A stretch of 64,000 nt of DNA, from the NCBI GenBank assembly GCA_009776955.1, contig WRMW01000001.1, positions 248,001-312,000 of the forward strand, read 5' to 3'. Each line of letters opens with the position of its first letter. Positions within the stretch are counted from its first letter, which is position 1. The translations under genes were made by a program, and so were the position numbers. Positions 7,935-17,600 of this stretch are shown here, in pieces. The notes below the pieces were generated by a model. It worked only from the letters and a program-made list of their open reading frames with translations, searched no databases and was not told the DNA's origin. The DNA is from Clostridiales bacterium. GTDB taxonomy: Bacteria; Bacillota; Clostridia; Peptostreptococcales; Anaerovoracaceae.

Positions 7935-9725
7935 CTAGCCCTTCGCCAGTGTTTGGCGTATCCCTTTGACCGATGCGGTTATGCCACGGAGCAGGTACGA
8001 GATACCTATCACTTCCAAAATCATTATGAGTGGGGCTACGCCGCAGGAGTAGTAATTGAGGATGGTGCTTGCCACGTAGGGCAGGCCCTCGCTGCGGTAG
8101 CCGATGTACAGCCATTCGCTGAACCACGCTACGCCCGCAAACAATATAAGGCACGACAATGCCGTAGCGACGGCAAATACAGGCGTAAGCCTATGGATTC
8201 CCTCGATTAAATTGTGTAAATTGTGGCGCCGCCTTACCATATCTATCACCCAACATACAAACCCTGCGACGGCAAGCCCTAGCACCACGGGCGCAGTCCC
8301 GCGGTAAACCCCGACGATATCGTCGGAGGCCTGCAACGCCAGGCTGTTCGCATAGCTCAGATCTCCCCATTTGGTCGGGATGTCGACGTGCAGCACCTCC
8401 TCGACCGTGGCTAGTCGCTCGTGCGGCCGGAAATCCACCTTTGCGGATGACCACAGCCATGCCGCCTGGTACAGAAACATTTCTTCCACAAGCGGCCATA
8501 GACCGGCTATCTCCTGGGGCGTCCGCGACGGAAGGTTCGCCGAGATCGAGATGCCGCCTGCCTTTTCGAGCCGCCCGTCCTTGAACGCTGCGTCTAGCTC
8601 CCGCCCCGCATCGCGGAAAAACGCCTCCGCCTGCGCCTCGCTCCCGTACAGCCCCACGTCCTCCAACGACGCCTTCAGCGCCCAGAACACCAAATCGCCG
8701 GGGATGGGGTTCGCCACCATGTCCCCGTCCGCGTACACCTCCTGCCACCGCATGGACTCAAGCAATTCGGGCGCCCCCGCCAAGGTCTCCGACGCCGCCC
8801 ACGCCTTTTCCAATGCGGAGTAGGGCACCCAGACCTCCAGGCTTTTGTTCTCGTCCGCTATGTCTATCAATTTCCCCGAAAACTTTCCAAATTCGCCGCC
8901 CGTCCGCGTGGTAATCTCGAAAACCCCGAAATAATGGTGGTTGACGGCTTTGTAGACGTTCGTCCCCGCGACGAACACGATAATCGGGATAAGCGCGAAC
9001 ACGGCCAGTTTCGCTCGCAATGCGGCCGGCATCGCTGCCCTGATAGCGATGTAAACTCCTGCCGCGGCCGCTATCCCGACAAGCGGCATCAGCCACGCCC
9101 CGTCCTCTTTTATATAATAGAAAAAGAAGAACGACAGCCCCGCAAGCACGCCCACAACAACAATTTTGCGAATTGCGAATTTGTTTGTCACAGTCCCGTC
9201 GTTCGGCTCGGTGCGGCTCTCCATACAATACAGATACAGCTTCACCACAAGCAAAAACATAAGCATTATGGCTATCAGCGCGGACGGCGCTATTATCGCC
9301 TGCCGATATATCCTAAGCCCTGTCCAGATGTCGAACGCGACAGGGCAGAACAGGAAAAAGGCGAAAATAGCGAGCCGCCCGTACATATTCTTCACAAAAT
9401 GGGCGAAAAACCACAGCGAAACCAAGGCGGCCACCACCCACAGCAGCCCCACCGCAAGGGTATAGGGCACGCCGGACACATAGACAAAGCCCAGAAACGC
9501 AGGGTAGCTCATGGTCTTTGCCATGGAAAGGGGGTTCCACTCCGCAAAATGTTTGAAAACGTCCGCGTAGTTGAACATCAAAATATCGTCCGCCAATGCA
9601 TAGGGGTCGAGCCATACGGGATTGCCGAGCGACAGCAAAAGCCGGACCACGACAAGAGCCACAGCCACAATCCAGAAAACAATTGTGCAAATACGAAAAT
9701 TATTGTGCGAAACCGTTGTCGTCAA
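7935..9725 (-). CDS. Large polytopic membrane protein, possibly GT-C glycosyltransferase-like
   Basis: About 596 residues. The start is a TTG, 9725 (GGAAGGG 8 bases ahead) or 9731. Seven or eight N-terminal membrane segments alternate with short loops. The first loop has DPYALADDILMFNYA with paired acidic residues, as in GT-C/ArnT-like enzymes that use lipid-linked sugars. A soluble domain of about 190 residues (about 280-470) faces outward, followed by three more membrane segments. I know no exact family; a GT39-like role is a weak inference. It is convergent with brnA and divergent from the DUF3048 gene. Confidence 0.75.
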   Translation of the reverse strand: MTTTVSHNNFRICTIVFWIVAVALVVVRLLLSLGNPVWLDPYALADDILMFNYADVFKHFAEWNPLSMAKTMSYPAFLGFVYVSGVPYTLAVGLLWVVAALVSLWFFAHFVKNMYGRLAIFAFFLFCPVAFDIWTGLRIYRQAIIAPSALIAIMLMFLLVVKLYLYCMESRTEPNDGTVTNKFAIRKIVVVGVLAGLSFFFFYYIKEDGAWLMPLVGIAAAAGVYIAIRAAMPAALRAKLAVFALIPIIVFVAGTNVYKAVNHHYFGVFEITTRTGGEFGKFSGKLIDIADENKSLEVWVPYSALEKAWAASETLAGAPELLESMRWQEVYADGDMVANPIPGDLVFWALKASLEDVGLYGSEAQAEAFFRDAGRELDAAFKDGRLEKAGGISISANLPSRTPQEIAGLWPLVEEMFLYQAAWLWSSAKVDFRPHERLATVEEVLHVDIPTKWGDLSYANSLALQASDDIVGVYRGTAPVVLGLAVAGFVCWVIDMVRRRHNLHNLIEGIHRLTPVFAVATALSCLILFAGVAWFSEWLYIGYRSEGLPYVASTILNYYSCGVAPLIMILEVIGISYLLRGITASVKGIRQTLAKG

Positions 9726-9856
9726 TGCCAAACCCTTCCTAAAAACAATTCTGCCCTTAAACTGTCTATTAGAATATACCGTATTGTAATACTTTTTACA
9801 ACGCGTCCGTGATAGGATTTATGAGGCAGTTTGCAGGTGAAACGGAGAAAATGATT

Positions 9857-11065
9857 ATGAAAAAAGGAAAATCAAGGTCTTTGCTCGCGCTGTTGGTGGC
9901 GGTGGTGTTCGGCGCCTCTGTCATAGGGGGCTGCTCGGAGCCCGAACCGGAGCCATTGCCGGCGCCGGTCATCATAGCGCCAGAGCCCGAACCGGAGCCC
10001 GAACCAGAGCCAGAGCCGGTGTACAGCCTGCCCCTTACGGGCGAGATCGTGGACGAATACGACCCGCGCCTGTGGGAGCGGCCGATAGCGGTCAAGATCG
10101 AAAACACCACGGCGTCGCGCCCGTCGCTGGGCATCACGCACGCAGACGTAGTGTACGAAACCATCACGGAGGGCGGGATTACGCGGTTTTGCGCCTTATT
10201 CCAGAGCGATGTGCCGCCTGCGATAGGCTCGGTGCGAAGCGCCCGCAACTCGGACGTCTCGATAGTCCCGCAATATGACGGGCTGTTCGTGTTCAGCGGT
10301 ACGAACTCGCAAGTCTGGCAAGACATAGTGGGCACCATACACAGCCTTATCGCGGAGGGGAGCGCGGGGCGGTCGTTTTACAGGGTCGGCCACAAGTCGG
10401 GGCCGCACGACCTCTACTACGACACCGCATTAGGATACGAAAGGTTTGAGGACTTGGGGCATTCGCTTACGACGTTCTGGCCCAAGGGATTGGCGTTTGA
10501 GACAGACGAGGAAAATGTATACGACCTGGAGAGCCTTGGCGACAGCGACAGGGCGATAGAGGTGTTTGTGCCGTTCAGCGGCTCCATGTTCGACGTGAAC
10601 TGGGTGTACGACCCTGAAACAGGCGCGTACCGCCGCTATATAGCAGGCGTGGCGCAGACCGAGGAAGCGGACAGCAGCAAGCAGATACAGGCGGAGAACG
10701 TCGTTTTGATATCCGCCCCGTACATACCCGCGCCGCCAGTGCCGGGCAAGGGCCAGACCTATAATCTCAATCTAAATGGCTACGGTGACGCAATAGTGTT
10801 CCGTGACGGTATGCGGATAGACGCAAAATGGCGTACGGACGGGACGCACCCGCCCATTTTGGAGGATCTTGCCGGCAATGTGATCTACCTCAAGCCTGGC
10901 AAGACATGGTTCCAGGTGCCGCGTGACATCTTCGAGACGAGGGTCACCACAGGGCTGTCCCAGTACGACGATCCGCCCGCGGAGGTCGATGCGGAGGCCG
11001 AGGCGGCAGCCGAGGCCGCATATAGGGAGGCGCTCGCCACCGACTTCGGCGACGTCGGGGAGTGA
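9857..11065 (+). CDS. DUF3048 (YerB-like) lipoprotein
   Basis: 402 residues from ATG 9857 (GGAG 9 bases upstream; ATG 9851 also possible). A lipoprotein signal ends in SVIGGC, followed by a repetitive Pro-Glu linker (EPEPEP repeats). The DUF3048 N-terminal domain begins RPIAVKIENTTASRPS and includes HADVVYETITEGGITRF, GSVRSARNSD and GLFVFSGTN. The C-terminal domain ends with the family's GKTWFQVP. The protein should be tethered outside the membrane; its biochemical role is unknown. A paralogue lies at 24265. The linker DNA is a run of near-identical hexamers that could change length by slippage. Confidence 0.9.
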   Translation: MKKGKSRSLLALLVAVVFGASVIGGCSEPEPEPLPAPVIIAPEPEPEPEPEPEPVYSLPLTGEIVDEYDPRLWERPIAVKIENTTASRPSLGITHADVVYETITEGGITRFCALFQSDVPPAIGSVRSARNSDVSIVPQYDGLFVFSGTNSQVWQDIVGTIHSLIAEGSAGRSFYRVGHKSGPHDLYYDTALGYERFEDLGHSLTTFWPKGLAFETDEENVYDLESLGDSDRAIEVFVPFSGSMFDVNWVYDPETGAYRRYIAGVAQTEEADSSKQIQAENVVLISAPYIPAPPVPGKGQTYNLNLNGYGDAIVFRDGMRIDAKWRTDGTHPPILEDLAGNVIYLKPGKTWFQVPRDIFETRVTTGLSQYDDPPAEVDAEAEAAAEAAYREALATDFGDVGE

Positions 11066-11135
11066 TTTGTGATGGGCATGGACGCAGACTGGAAATAGAT
11101 GGAAAGCGGTGCAGGGAACTGATTAGGAGGGCAAA

Positions 11136-11495
11136 ATGGGCAGTGATGGGCACAAGCATACGCACGAGCACGGGCATACACACGGGAGCCACGAGGGTCA
11201 TGGGCACGGTCATGAGACCCACGACCACACCCACTCGCACGCTCATACAAAATCCGTCCTGAACCGCCTTTCGCGCGCTGTCGGGCACCTGACGTCCGTT
11301 CGCACCATGGTGGAGCAGGGCAGGGACTGCTCCGAAGTGCTGATACAACTCGCCGCCGTCCGCGCCGCCATAAACAAGACCTGCGAGGTGATTCTCAAAG
11401 ACCATCTGGAGCATTGCATCGTCGACGCCATGCAGACGGGCGACACCGAGACCCTGGACGATCTGCGGCGGGCGGTGGAATTGCTGATGAAGTAA
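11136..11495 (+). CDS. CsoR/DUF156-family metal-sensing repressor with a His-rich N-terminal tail
   Basis: 119 residues, ATG 11136 after GGAGGG. Residues 1-38 carry 15 histidines in GH, TH and SH alternation. The CsoR fold follows (HLTSVRTMVEQGRDC, QLAAVRAAINKTCEV, LKDHLEHC). Cys65, His90 and Cys94 have the 25- and 29-residue spacing of the Cu(I) triad of CsoR. The repressor normally releases DNA on metal binding. The His tail is not part of the core family and resembles Ni/Zn storage or delivery tails. No transporter is adjacent, so its regulon lies elsewhere or it regulates itself. Confidence 0.85.
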   Translation: MGSDGHKHTHEHGHTHGSHEGHGHGHETHDHTHSHAHTKSVLNRLSRAVGHLTSVRTMVEQGRDCSEVLIQLAAVRAAINKTCEVILKDHLEHCIVDAMQTGDTETLDDLRRAVELLMK

Positions 11496-11614
11496 TTGTA
11501 GGATTGTGGGATTGCGGAATAATTGCTAGACAGCGAAATCGTTGGAATTATGCGAGATTGTTGGAATTATTGCTAGACCGATTGCGGTATTGAAGCGGGA
11601 CAGGGACGGTGGAC

Positions 11615-12730
11615 ATGCGCGAGATACATATACACAACAAGAGCGGCAAGCCCGACAATATATTATACAAAGAGACGCTGACCGAGGATAGGTGCGCGGA
11701 GATCGAGGCGGAGCTGCCGTCGTTTCTGCGGGGGTTCTTCCTGTACCAAAAGTCGAACTTGCTGCCGCTGTCGAGGCTCGCCTATTTGCAGGACATAAGG
11801 TTTTTCCTGAATTATATAATAAAAGAGACGGATTTGACCGAGGCGGAAACCCCGCGTGATATCAAGCAACGTGACCTCGCAAGGGTGCGGGCGGTCGATA
11901 TCAACATCTATTTGGATTATCTTCGGAAGTACAAGGTCGAGCGGGACGGGGGCGGCGTCTACGTCTACCACAACGACAACAAGAGCCTCGCGCGCAAGCG
12001 GAGCTCCATATCGACGCTGTTCAAATACCTGTACCGCGACGAGATGGTCGAGAAGAACATCACCGACGGGTTCGACCCTATCCGGCTGCCCAAGGCCGGC
12101 GACAAGGAGATAAAGCACCTCGAAGAGGACGAAATAATGGTAATGCTCGACGCCGTAGCGAGCGCGGAAGGGCTAAGTGCCAAAGAAAGGCAGTATTGGG
12201 AAAAGACCAAGCTGCGGGACAGGGCGATGCTGTTGTTGTTTTTGACTTATGGGCTGCGGCTGTCGGAGCTGCAACAACTAGACGTCGGCTCGTTCAACTT
12301 CGGGCGCGAGGAATTTAAGATATTTCGCAAGCGGGGCAAGGAAGCCATAATGCCGCTCTCGGAGACGGTGCTACGGGCGCTCAGGGCATATCTGGACGGC
12401 GAGCGGCCCATGCCTAAGTCGGCGGAGGGGCCGGACGCCGACGCGCTGTTTCTGTCGCTGCAAGGCGGGCGGCTGACCGAGCGCCAGATACGCGAGCTTG
12501 TGAAGAAGTACACGAGCATAGCGCTCGGCACAGGGCGGTCCGAGGGGTATAGCCCGCACAAGCTCAGGGCGACGACCGCCACAAGCCTGATAGAGCGCGG
12601 AAACTCCATCTTTGACGTGCAAGAGCTTTTGAACCATGATAATATAACGACGACGCAACTGTACGCCGCGCATCGGAAGGGCGCGAAGCGGGAGTTGATA
12701 AAGGATTTGGAGTGGGACGCGGGATGTTGA
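11615..12730 (+). CDS. Tyrosine recombinase (XerC/D-like integrase)
   Basis: 371 residues. ATG 11615 preferred; a GTG at 11609 is possible. An N-terminal SAM-like core-binding domain (about 35-160) is followed by the catalytic domain. Catalytic residues are visible: Arg in TYGLRLSELQQL, Lys in IFRKRGKEA, H-x-x-R in YSPHKLRATTAT, His in LLNHDNITTTQLY and the Tyr in that same segment. It cuts and rejoins DNA at a specific site. No attachment repeats, excisionase or phage genes are nearby, so it may be a chromosomal recombinase rather than part of an element. The upstream 110 bases contain degenerate ATTGCTAGAC repeats. Confidence 0.88.
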   Translation: MREIHIHNKSGKPDNILYKETLTEDRCAEIEAELPSFLRGFFLYQKSNLLPLSRLAYLQDIRFFLNYIIKETDLTEAETPRDIKQRDLARVRAVDINIYLDYLRKYKVERDGGGVYVYHNDNKSLARKRSSISTLFKYLYRDEMVEKNITDGFDPIRLPKAGDKEIKHLEEDEIMVMLDAVASAEGLSAKERQYWEKTKLRDRAMLLLFLTYGLRLSELQQLDVGSFNFGREEFKIFRKRGKEAIMPLSETVLRALRAYLDGERPMPKSAEGPDADALFLSLQGGRLTERQIRELVKKYTSIALGTGRSEGYSPHKLRATTATSLIERGNSIFDVQELLNHDNITTTQLYAAHRKGAKRELIKDLEWDAGC

Positions 12731-12763
12731 GAGTGGAGAGTGGATGGTGGGGAGCGAGATTGG

Positions 12764-14155
12764 TTGACGGAAAGTTATTTATGTAAACTAAATATAGGCG
12801 AGAGAGTGGCGGCGCTTGCGGACGAGTGCGAGGCGAGGCTTGCCGATGCCTTTGCGCCGCTCTCTGCCGTCTGCGAGGCAAACCTGCACAAGGTCTTGCA
12901 CGCATTTGCGAAAAACAGGCTTTCCGACACGCACTTCGGCTTTACGACGGGCTATGGGTACGACGATGCGGGACGCGAAGTTACGGAGCGCGTGTTTGCG
13001 GACGTGTTCGGTGCGGAGGCCGCCTTGGTACGTACCCAGATCGTAAGTGGCACCCACGCGATCGCCATCGTGTTCCAAGGGCTGCTCCGTCCAGGCGATA
13101 AGCTGCTGTACTGCACAGGGGCGCCGTACGACTCCCTCTGGGCTACGGTTGGTATAGGGCAGGGGGGACGCCCGCCCGCAGCCACTAGCGATGGTGACCC
13201 GCCTGCAGGGATGACCTACGGCGATAGCAGCGTGGACGTAGGGGCGGTAGACCCCGCTCGCTCGCACGCCCCAAGCCAAGGTTCGCTTGCCGACTTTGGC
13301 ATATCCTACGGCGAGGTGGCCCTCACCCCCACCGGCGACATAGACTACGATGCGCTTGCCGACGTGCTCAAAGACCCATCCGTTCGCATGGCCGCCGTGC
13401 AACGTGCCACAGGCTATAGCGAGCGCCCGGCCCTTACCATAGAGAAAATCGCACAATGGGCTTCGTTCGTAAAAGAGCGCCGCCCAGACGTCATCCTTAT
13501 GGCCGACAATTGCTACGGCGAGTTCCTTGAGCTTCAGGAGCCCACGGACGTAGGCGTGGACATCATGGCAGGCTCCCTTATAAAGAACCCCGGCGGCGGC
13601 CTCGCGCTCTCAGGCGGCTATGTGGCAGGCCGCGCAGACCTCGTCGAGCAGGCATCATACCGCCTCACTTGCCCCGGCATAGGGGGCGAGTGCGGCCTTA
13701 CCTTCGGTCAGACCCGCACCATTCTCCAGGGGCTGTTCCTCGCCCCCCGCACCGTGACGGACGCGCTCAAAGGCGCCATTCTATGCGGCGAGGTGTTTTC
13801 CCGCCTCGGCTTCCCCGTCTTTCCGGCTGCGGGCGAGGCTCGCAGCGATATCATCGAAACCATACGGCTCGGCAGCCCCGAAGCCCTTATAGCCTTCTGC
13901 GAGGGCATACAGGCCGCCTCGCCCGTCGACGCCTTCGTCTCGCCCGTGCCTGGCGACATGCCCGGCTACGCAGACCCCGTCATCATGGCCTCCGGCGCCT
14001 TCGTAAGCGGCTCGTCCATCGAGCTCTCCGCCGACGGCCCTCTGCGCCCCCCCTACAACGCCTACTTCCAAGGCGGCCTCACCTACGAACACGCCAAGCT
14101 CGGCGTCATGTCCGCCGCCCAACGGCTTGTAGACAAAGGCCTGGCGACGGTGTGA
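12764..14155 (+). CDS. Methionine gamma-lyase family PLP enzyme (YnbB type)
   Basis: About 463 residues. The start is TTG 12764, 10 bases after GGGGAG; GTG 12740 is the alternative. The protein matches the methionine gamma-lyase/aluminium-resistance family: FGFTTGYGYDD, RTQIVSGTHAIAIV, MADNCYGEFLE, and the PLP lysine in MAGSLIKNPGGGLA. These fold-type-I enzymes act on sulfur amino acids, but the substrate of this subgroup is unsettled. An insert of about 43 residues rich in Gly, Pro, Asp and Ser (about 131-174, DNA 13157-13285) interrupts the conserved stretch before SLADFGISY; relatives lack it. Confidence 0.88.
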   Translation: MTESYLCKLNIGERVAALADECEARLADAFAPLSAVCEANLHKVLHAFAKNRLSDTHFGFTTGYGYDDAGREVTERVFADVFGAEAALVRTQIVSGTHAIAIVFQGLLRPGDKLLYCTGAPYDSLWATVGIGQGGRPPAATSDGDPPAGMTYGDSSVDVGAVDPARSHAPSQGSLADFGISYGEVALTPTGDIDYDALADVLKDPSVRMAAVQRATGYSERPALTIEKIAQWASFVKERRPDVILMADNCYGEFLELQEPTDVGVDIMAGSLIKNPGGGLALSGGYVAGRADLVEQASYRLTCPGIGGECGLTFGQTRTILQGLFLAPRTVTDALKGAILCGEVFSRLGFPVFPAAGEARSDIIETIRLGSPEALIAFCEGIQAASPVDAFVSPVPGDMPGYADPVIMASGAFVSGSSIELSADGPLRPPYNAYFQGGLTYEHAKLGVMSAAQRLVDKGLATV

Positions 14156-14181
14156 CAGCAAAATATATAATACAATTACTA

Positions 14182-14210
14182 TTGACACAACGGGGCTGTA
14201 CCGCTAAAAT
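14182..14210 (+). promoter_or_regulatory. Near-consensus promoter of a small RNA
   Basis: TTGACA 14182-14187, exactly 17 bp, then TAAAAT 14205-14210. It is one of the best sigma-A-type matches in the window and no ORF with a ribosome-binding site follows. A terminator lies about 80 bases downstream. Confidence 0.65.
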
Positions 14211-14216
14211 ACACAC

Positions 14217-14298
14217 ATAAGGCAACAATCATGTTGTTGCTTGGGCTGGTCGAAAGACCCTGGTCCACCGATTCGCGGGGATATTCCCCGCCTTTTTG
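14217..14298 (+). ncRNA. Candidate small RNA of about 80 nt, unknown family
   Basis: Bounded by the promoter at 14182-14210 and a terminator hairpin (stem 14275-14281 / 14285-14291, then five T). Between them are hairpin GCAACAA/TTGTTGC (14222-14228 / 14234-14240) and a GNRA-capped hairpin GGTC-GAAA-GACC (14248-14259). It does not match tmRNA, SRP RNA, 6S RNA, T-box or the c-di-GMP, TPP and ZTP riboswitch consensus as I know them. It could be a trans-acting sRNA. The next gene is nearly 400 bases further on, beyond another terminator. Confidence 0.5.
14275..14297 (+). terminator. Rho-independent terminator
   Basis: GCGGGGA and TCCCCGC form a perfect 7-bp stem with a TAT loop, followed by CTTTTTG. 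It ends the candidate small RNA. Confidence 0.8.
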
Positions 14299-14502
14299 TA
14301 TAAGGCAGGTCAGTGTTGAAAAACCATAAAACACTAAGAAAAGACTTATGTCGCCGAAATCAGAAGAAAACAGTTTGAGATGAGATAATATGCGTTACAT
14401 TTCACGAATGTGTGATATAATGTAATCAGAGGTATAGATGGATGTTGGGAAAATCTGCAAAAACAATCGATATGCATACCGTCGCGGCAAAACCCCAGTT
14501 TG

Positions 14503-14525
14503 CGAACGTATGTTCGGGGGGGGGG
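14503..14525 (+). promoter_or_regulatory. SOS-box-like site abutting a 10-G homopolymer
   Basis: CGAAC-N4-GTTCG at 14503-14516 agrees at 13 of 14 positions with the Gram-positive LexA/DinR box (CGAACRNRYGTTYC). Its last G begins a run of ten G (14516-14525), the longest homopolymer I noticed. A TATAGT -10-like hexamer follows at 14544-14549. The site could place the downstream surface protein or a short transcript under DNA-damage control, and the G run could vary in length. Both are inferences. Confidence 0.4.
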
Positions 14526-14585
14526 TAATTGTTTAAGGGCGTTTATAGTAGACGCCATTGCACAGCTACCAATGATACTATATGT

Positions 14586-14614
14586 AGACGTGCCGTTTGA
14601 TGGTGCGTCTTTTT
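14586..14614 (+). terminator. Terminator-like hairpin in the leader of the giant protein
   Basis: AGACGTGCC (14586-14594) pairs with GGTGCGTCT (14602-14610), allowing two G-T pairs, then five T. It lies about 80 bases before the large gene's start. It either ends a short upstream transcript or acts as an attenuator. Nothing else recognisable lies between 14300 and 14690. Confidence 0.5.
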
Positions 14615-14691
14615 GCACGCAGCGATGCAATTAGGTACGGAAAATGAAGCCATCCAGGAATAAGCGATAGAAGCAATAGGAGCCAGGTGCA

Positions 14692-17600
14692 GTGAAACGG
14701 AGAATGATGATGAATACGGAAAACAAAGGTAACAGGGCGCATATGTTTATTGCGTGGCTATTGACGGCGGTCTTGGTATGCACAATGGTTCCGGCTCCAT
14801 TGCCCGCTTATGCGGAGGAAGGGGCTGCGGGCACAGGGTCATCGGCTATGGACACCACCGGCACGGGCTTGCTGATGCCGATGTCGGAGGGTGGTGACCA
14901 CCGCACAGAGACAACGGACCCTGATCGCCCGCCCACGAACGGCGGTAACGGTTCGTCAGAAGGCGGCGTGCCGGAAAACGATGACGGCTCGGACAACGAA
15001 AGCGGCGCACCCACGGACGATGACGGTTCGGATAAGGACAGTGGTGTGCCGGAGCCTGAGATGCCCGAGGATGTGACTCTGAAGCCCCAAGGCGGTACTT
15101 CTGACGAAGATACGGCAGACGATACAGCCGGTGACGGCCAGCTCGCAGCGATGTCGGACGACATCACCACCTATGCCGCATTGCAGACCGCCTGCTCTGC
15201 GGCAGGCACAGGGGAAGTCACGCTAGGCGCAAACATAAGCGGCACTACCCAGCTTACGATAGGACGCAACCTGACGCTTGACCTAAATGGCCGTACGTTG
15301 TCGATCAACCTGCCTGACACAGCAGCAGGCGGCAGAGCCAACAACGGCATAAGTATCAGCAGCGGTGTGACGCTTACTATAAAAGACAGCAGCAGCCCTA
15401 GCACTGGCGCACTCACGGTATTGAACCGAGCCTCGACTGGCACAACTGCAGGCAACGGTGCGGCGATAAACACGACAGATGCGATGTTTATTATTCAGGG
15501 TGGCACGGTCACTGCCACAGGTGGGTACTACGGTGCAGGCATAGGTGGCGGCCGTAGCGGTGCGACCGGCACAATCGCCATAAGCGGCGGCACGGTCACT
15601 GCCACAGGCGGAACCGAAGCCGCAGGCATAGGCGGGGGATACTGGGGTAGAGGCACAGATGACACAATCACCATAAGCGGTGGCACAGTCACAGCCGCAG
15701 GCGGAATTGAAGCCGCAGGCATAGGCGGGGGCTATAACGGGACGGTCACCACAATCGTCATAAACGGTGGCACGGTCACTGCTACAGGCGGAACTGACGG
15801 CGCAGGCATAGGTAGCGAAAACGGCACGGTCACCATAAGCGGCGGCACGGTCACAGCGCAAGGAACGAGAGGCGGTGCAGGCATAGGCGGCAGATACTAC
15901 CGTAGCGGCGGCACCATAAGCATCACTGGTGGAGAAATAACCGCTATTGCCGGGAATCTGGCCAACGCCACCCCGGCTATCGGCTCAGGAGCCTACATAC
16001 CCTCCTCATACACAAATGTCACCATTGATGGGTTTTACGACTACTGGGTGAACACCATCACCTCTGAGCCGGCTACGCAGACCGGGACAGACTGGTTTAC
16101 TTATTCGGCCGTCTATAGATATATCAGGCTTGTGCCAGCGCCGCTCACAGAGTACGCGCTCTTGCAATTGGAGTTTGCGGATGCAGATGGCGACGATACG
16201 ATTGTGCTTACCGAGGATTTATCTGGCCCTTCACAGCTTACAATAGGGCGCGACCTCACCCTTGACCTTGCCGGGCATACGCTGGAAATCGAATTGCCGG
16301 ACTTCAATCCGGGCGGACGAAGCTCAAACGGCATAAAAGTCAGCAGCGGCATGACACTGACCATAATCGACAGCAGCACTCTGGAAACAGGCAAGCTCAA
16401 TGTTACAAACAGGGCTTCGGAAAGCACGACTAATGGCAACGGCGCTGCAATCAACACTACAGGCGCAACGCTCGTTATGCAAAGCGGAACAGTTACAGCC
16501 ATAGGAGGTTCTGGCGGCGCAGGAATAGGCGGTGGGCGATGGGACGATGGCGGCACAATAATCATCACCGGCGGCATGGTGACTGCTACTGGAGGTGTGG
16601 ACGGTACAGGGATTGGCGGTGGATACTGGGGCGACAGCGGCGCGATAAGCATCACCGGCGGCGTGATAACCGCCATTGCGGGCTGGGGCGGCTCGGCCAT
16701 AGGCAGGGGCAGCAATGGTTCCGCAGTCGTAAATGTCGATATCCTCGGACTCTACGACTATTGGATAAGCGCTACTGCTACTGCACCGACTACGCAAACA
16801 GGTACGGGCTGGTTCCCTTATGACAGTAGCTATAGATATATCAGGCTTGAACCATCATCAGCCCCGCCAACGGATTATGAGCTCTTGCAATTAGAATGCG
16901 CCATATCGAGCGGCATCGATACGGTCACGCTCGACAAAGACATATCCGGCGACACGCTTCTGATGGTAAGGCGCGACCTGACCCTTGACCTTTCAGGGCA
17001 TGAGCTGACAATCGACTTGCCGGACTCCATTCCGGGCGGGCGAAGCTCAAACGGCATAAAAATCAGCAGAGGCGTGACTCTTACGATAACAGACAGCAGC
17101 AACCCAAGTACAGGGGCACTCAATGTGGCGAACCAATCCACAAGCAGTGAGAGCGGCAACGGCGCGGCAATCAACACGACAGGTGCGACGCTTGTCATAG
17201 AGGGCGGGGCAATCACAGCCATAGGGGGTTCTAGTGCTGCAGGCATAGGCGGCGGCAGCGCAGACGTATCGACCCCCAACAACTCCATAAGCACAGGCGG
17301 CACTGTGGAGATAAGGGGAGGCGAGGTAAATGCGGCAGGCGGAACAGCAGGTGCAGGCATAGGCGGCGGCTCATACGGCGGAGGCGGAACCGTCACAATC
17401 AGCGGCGGCACGGTAAATGCAACGGCCGGTAGCAGTGCTGCGGGAATAGGTGGTGCCTATAGAAGCAACGCTGGAACTATCACAATCCTTGGCGGCGATG
17501 TCACCGCCATCGGCGGGAACCGCGCCGCGCACGTAGGCGACGGCGCGCCGGGCAGCGGCACAGACAGCGGCACAGGGTTCAATATCGCGATGCATCCCGA

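Noticed and set aside
8934-9812. 292-codon plus-strand frame opposite the membrane protein gene
   Set aside because: His/Arg-rich antisense shadow of a clear membrane-protein frame; no domain.
11496-11614. ATTGCTAGAC-like repeats considered as recombinase attachment or core sites
   Set aside because: Too degenerate and on one side only; no matching sequence at the other end of the recombinase gene.
14217-14298. Riboswitch or T-box identity for the small RNA
   Set aside because: No match to T-box, TPP, ZTP, c-di-GMP-I, fluoride or SAM consensus strings that I can recall, and it is not joined to a downstream gene.
14346-14630. Minus-strand 94-codon frame upstream of the giant protein gene
   Set aside because: Covers the poly-G tract and terminator, no ribosome-binding site, composition not protein-like.
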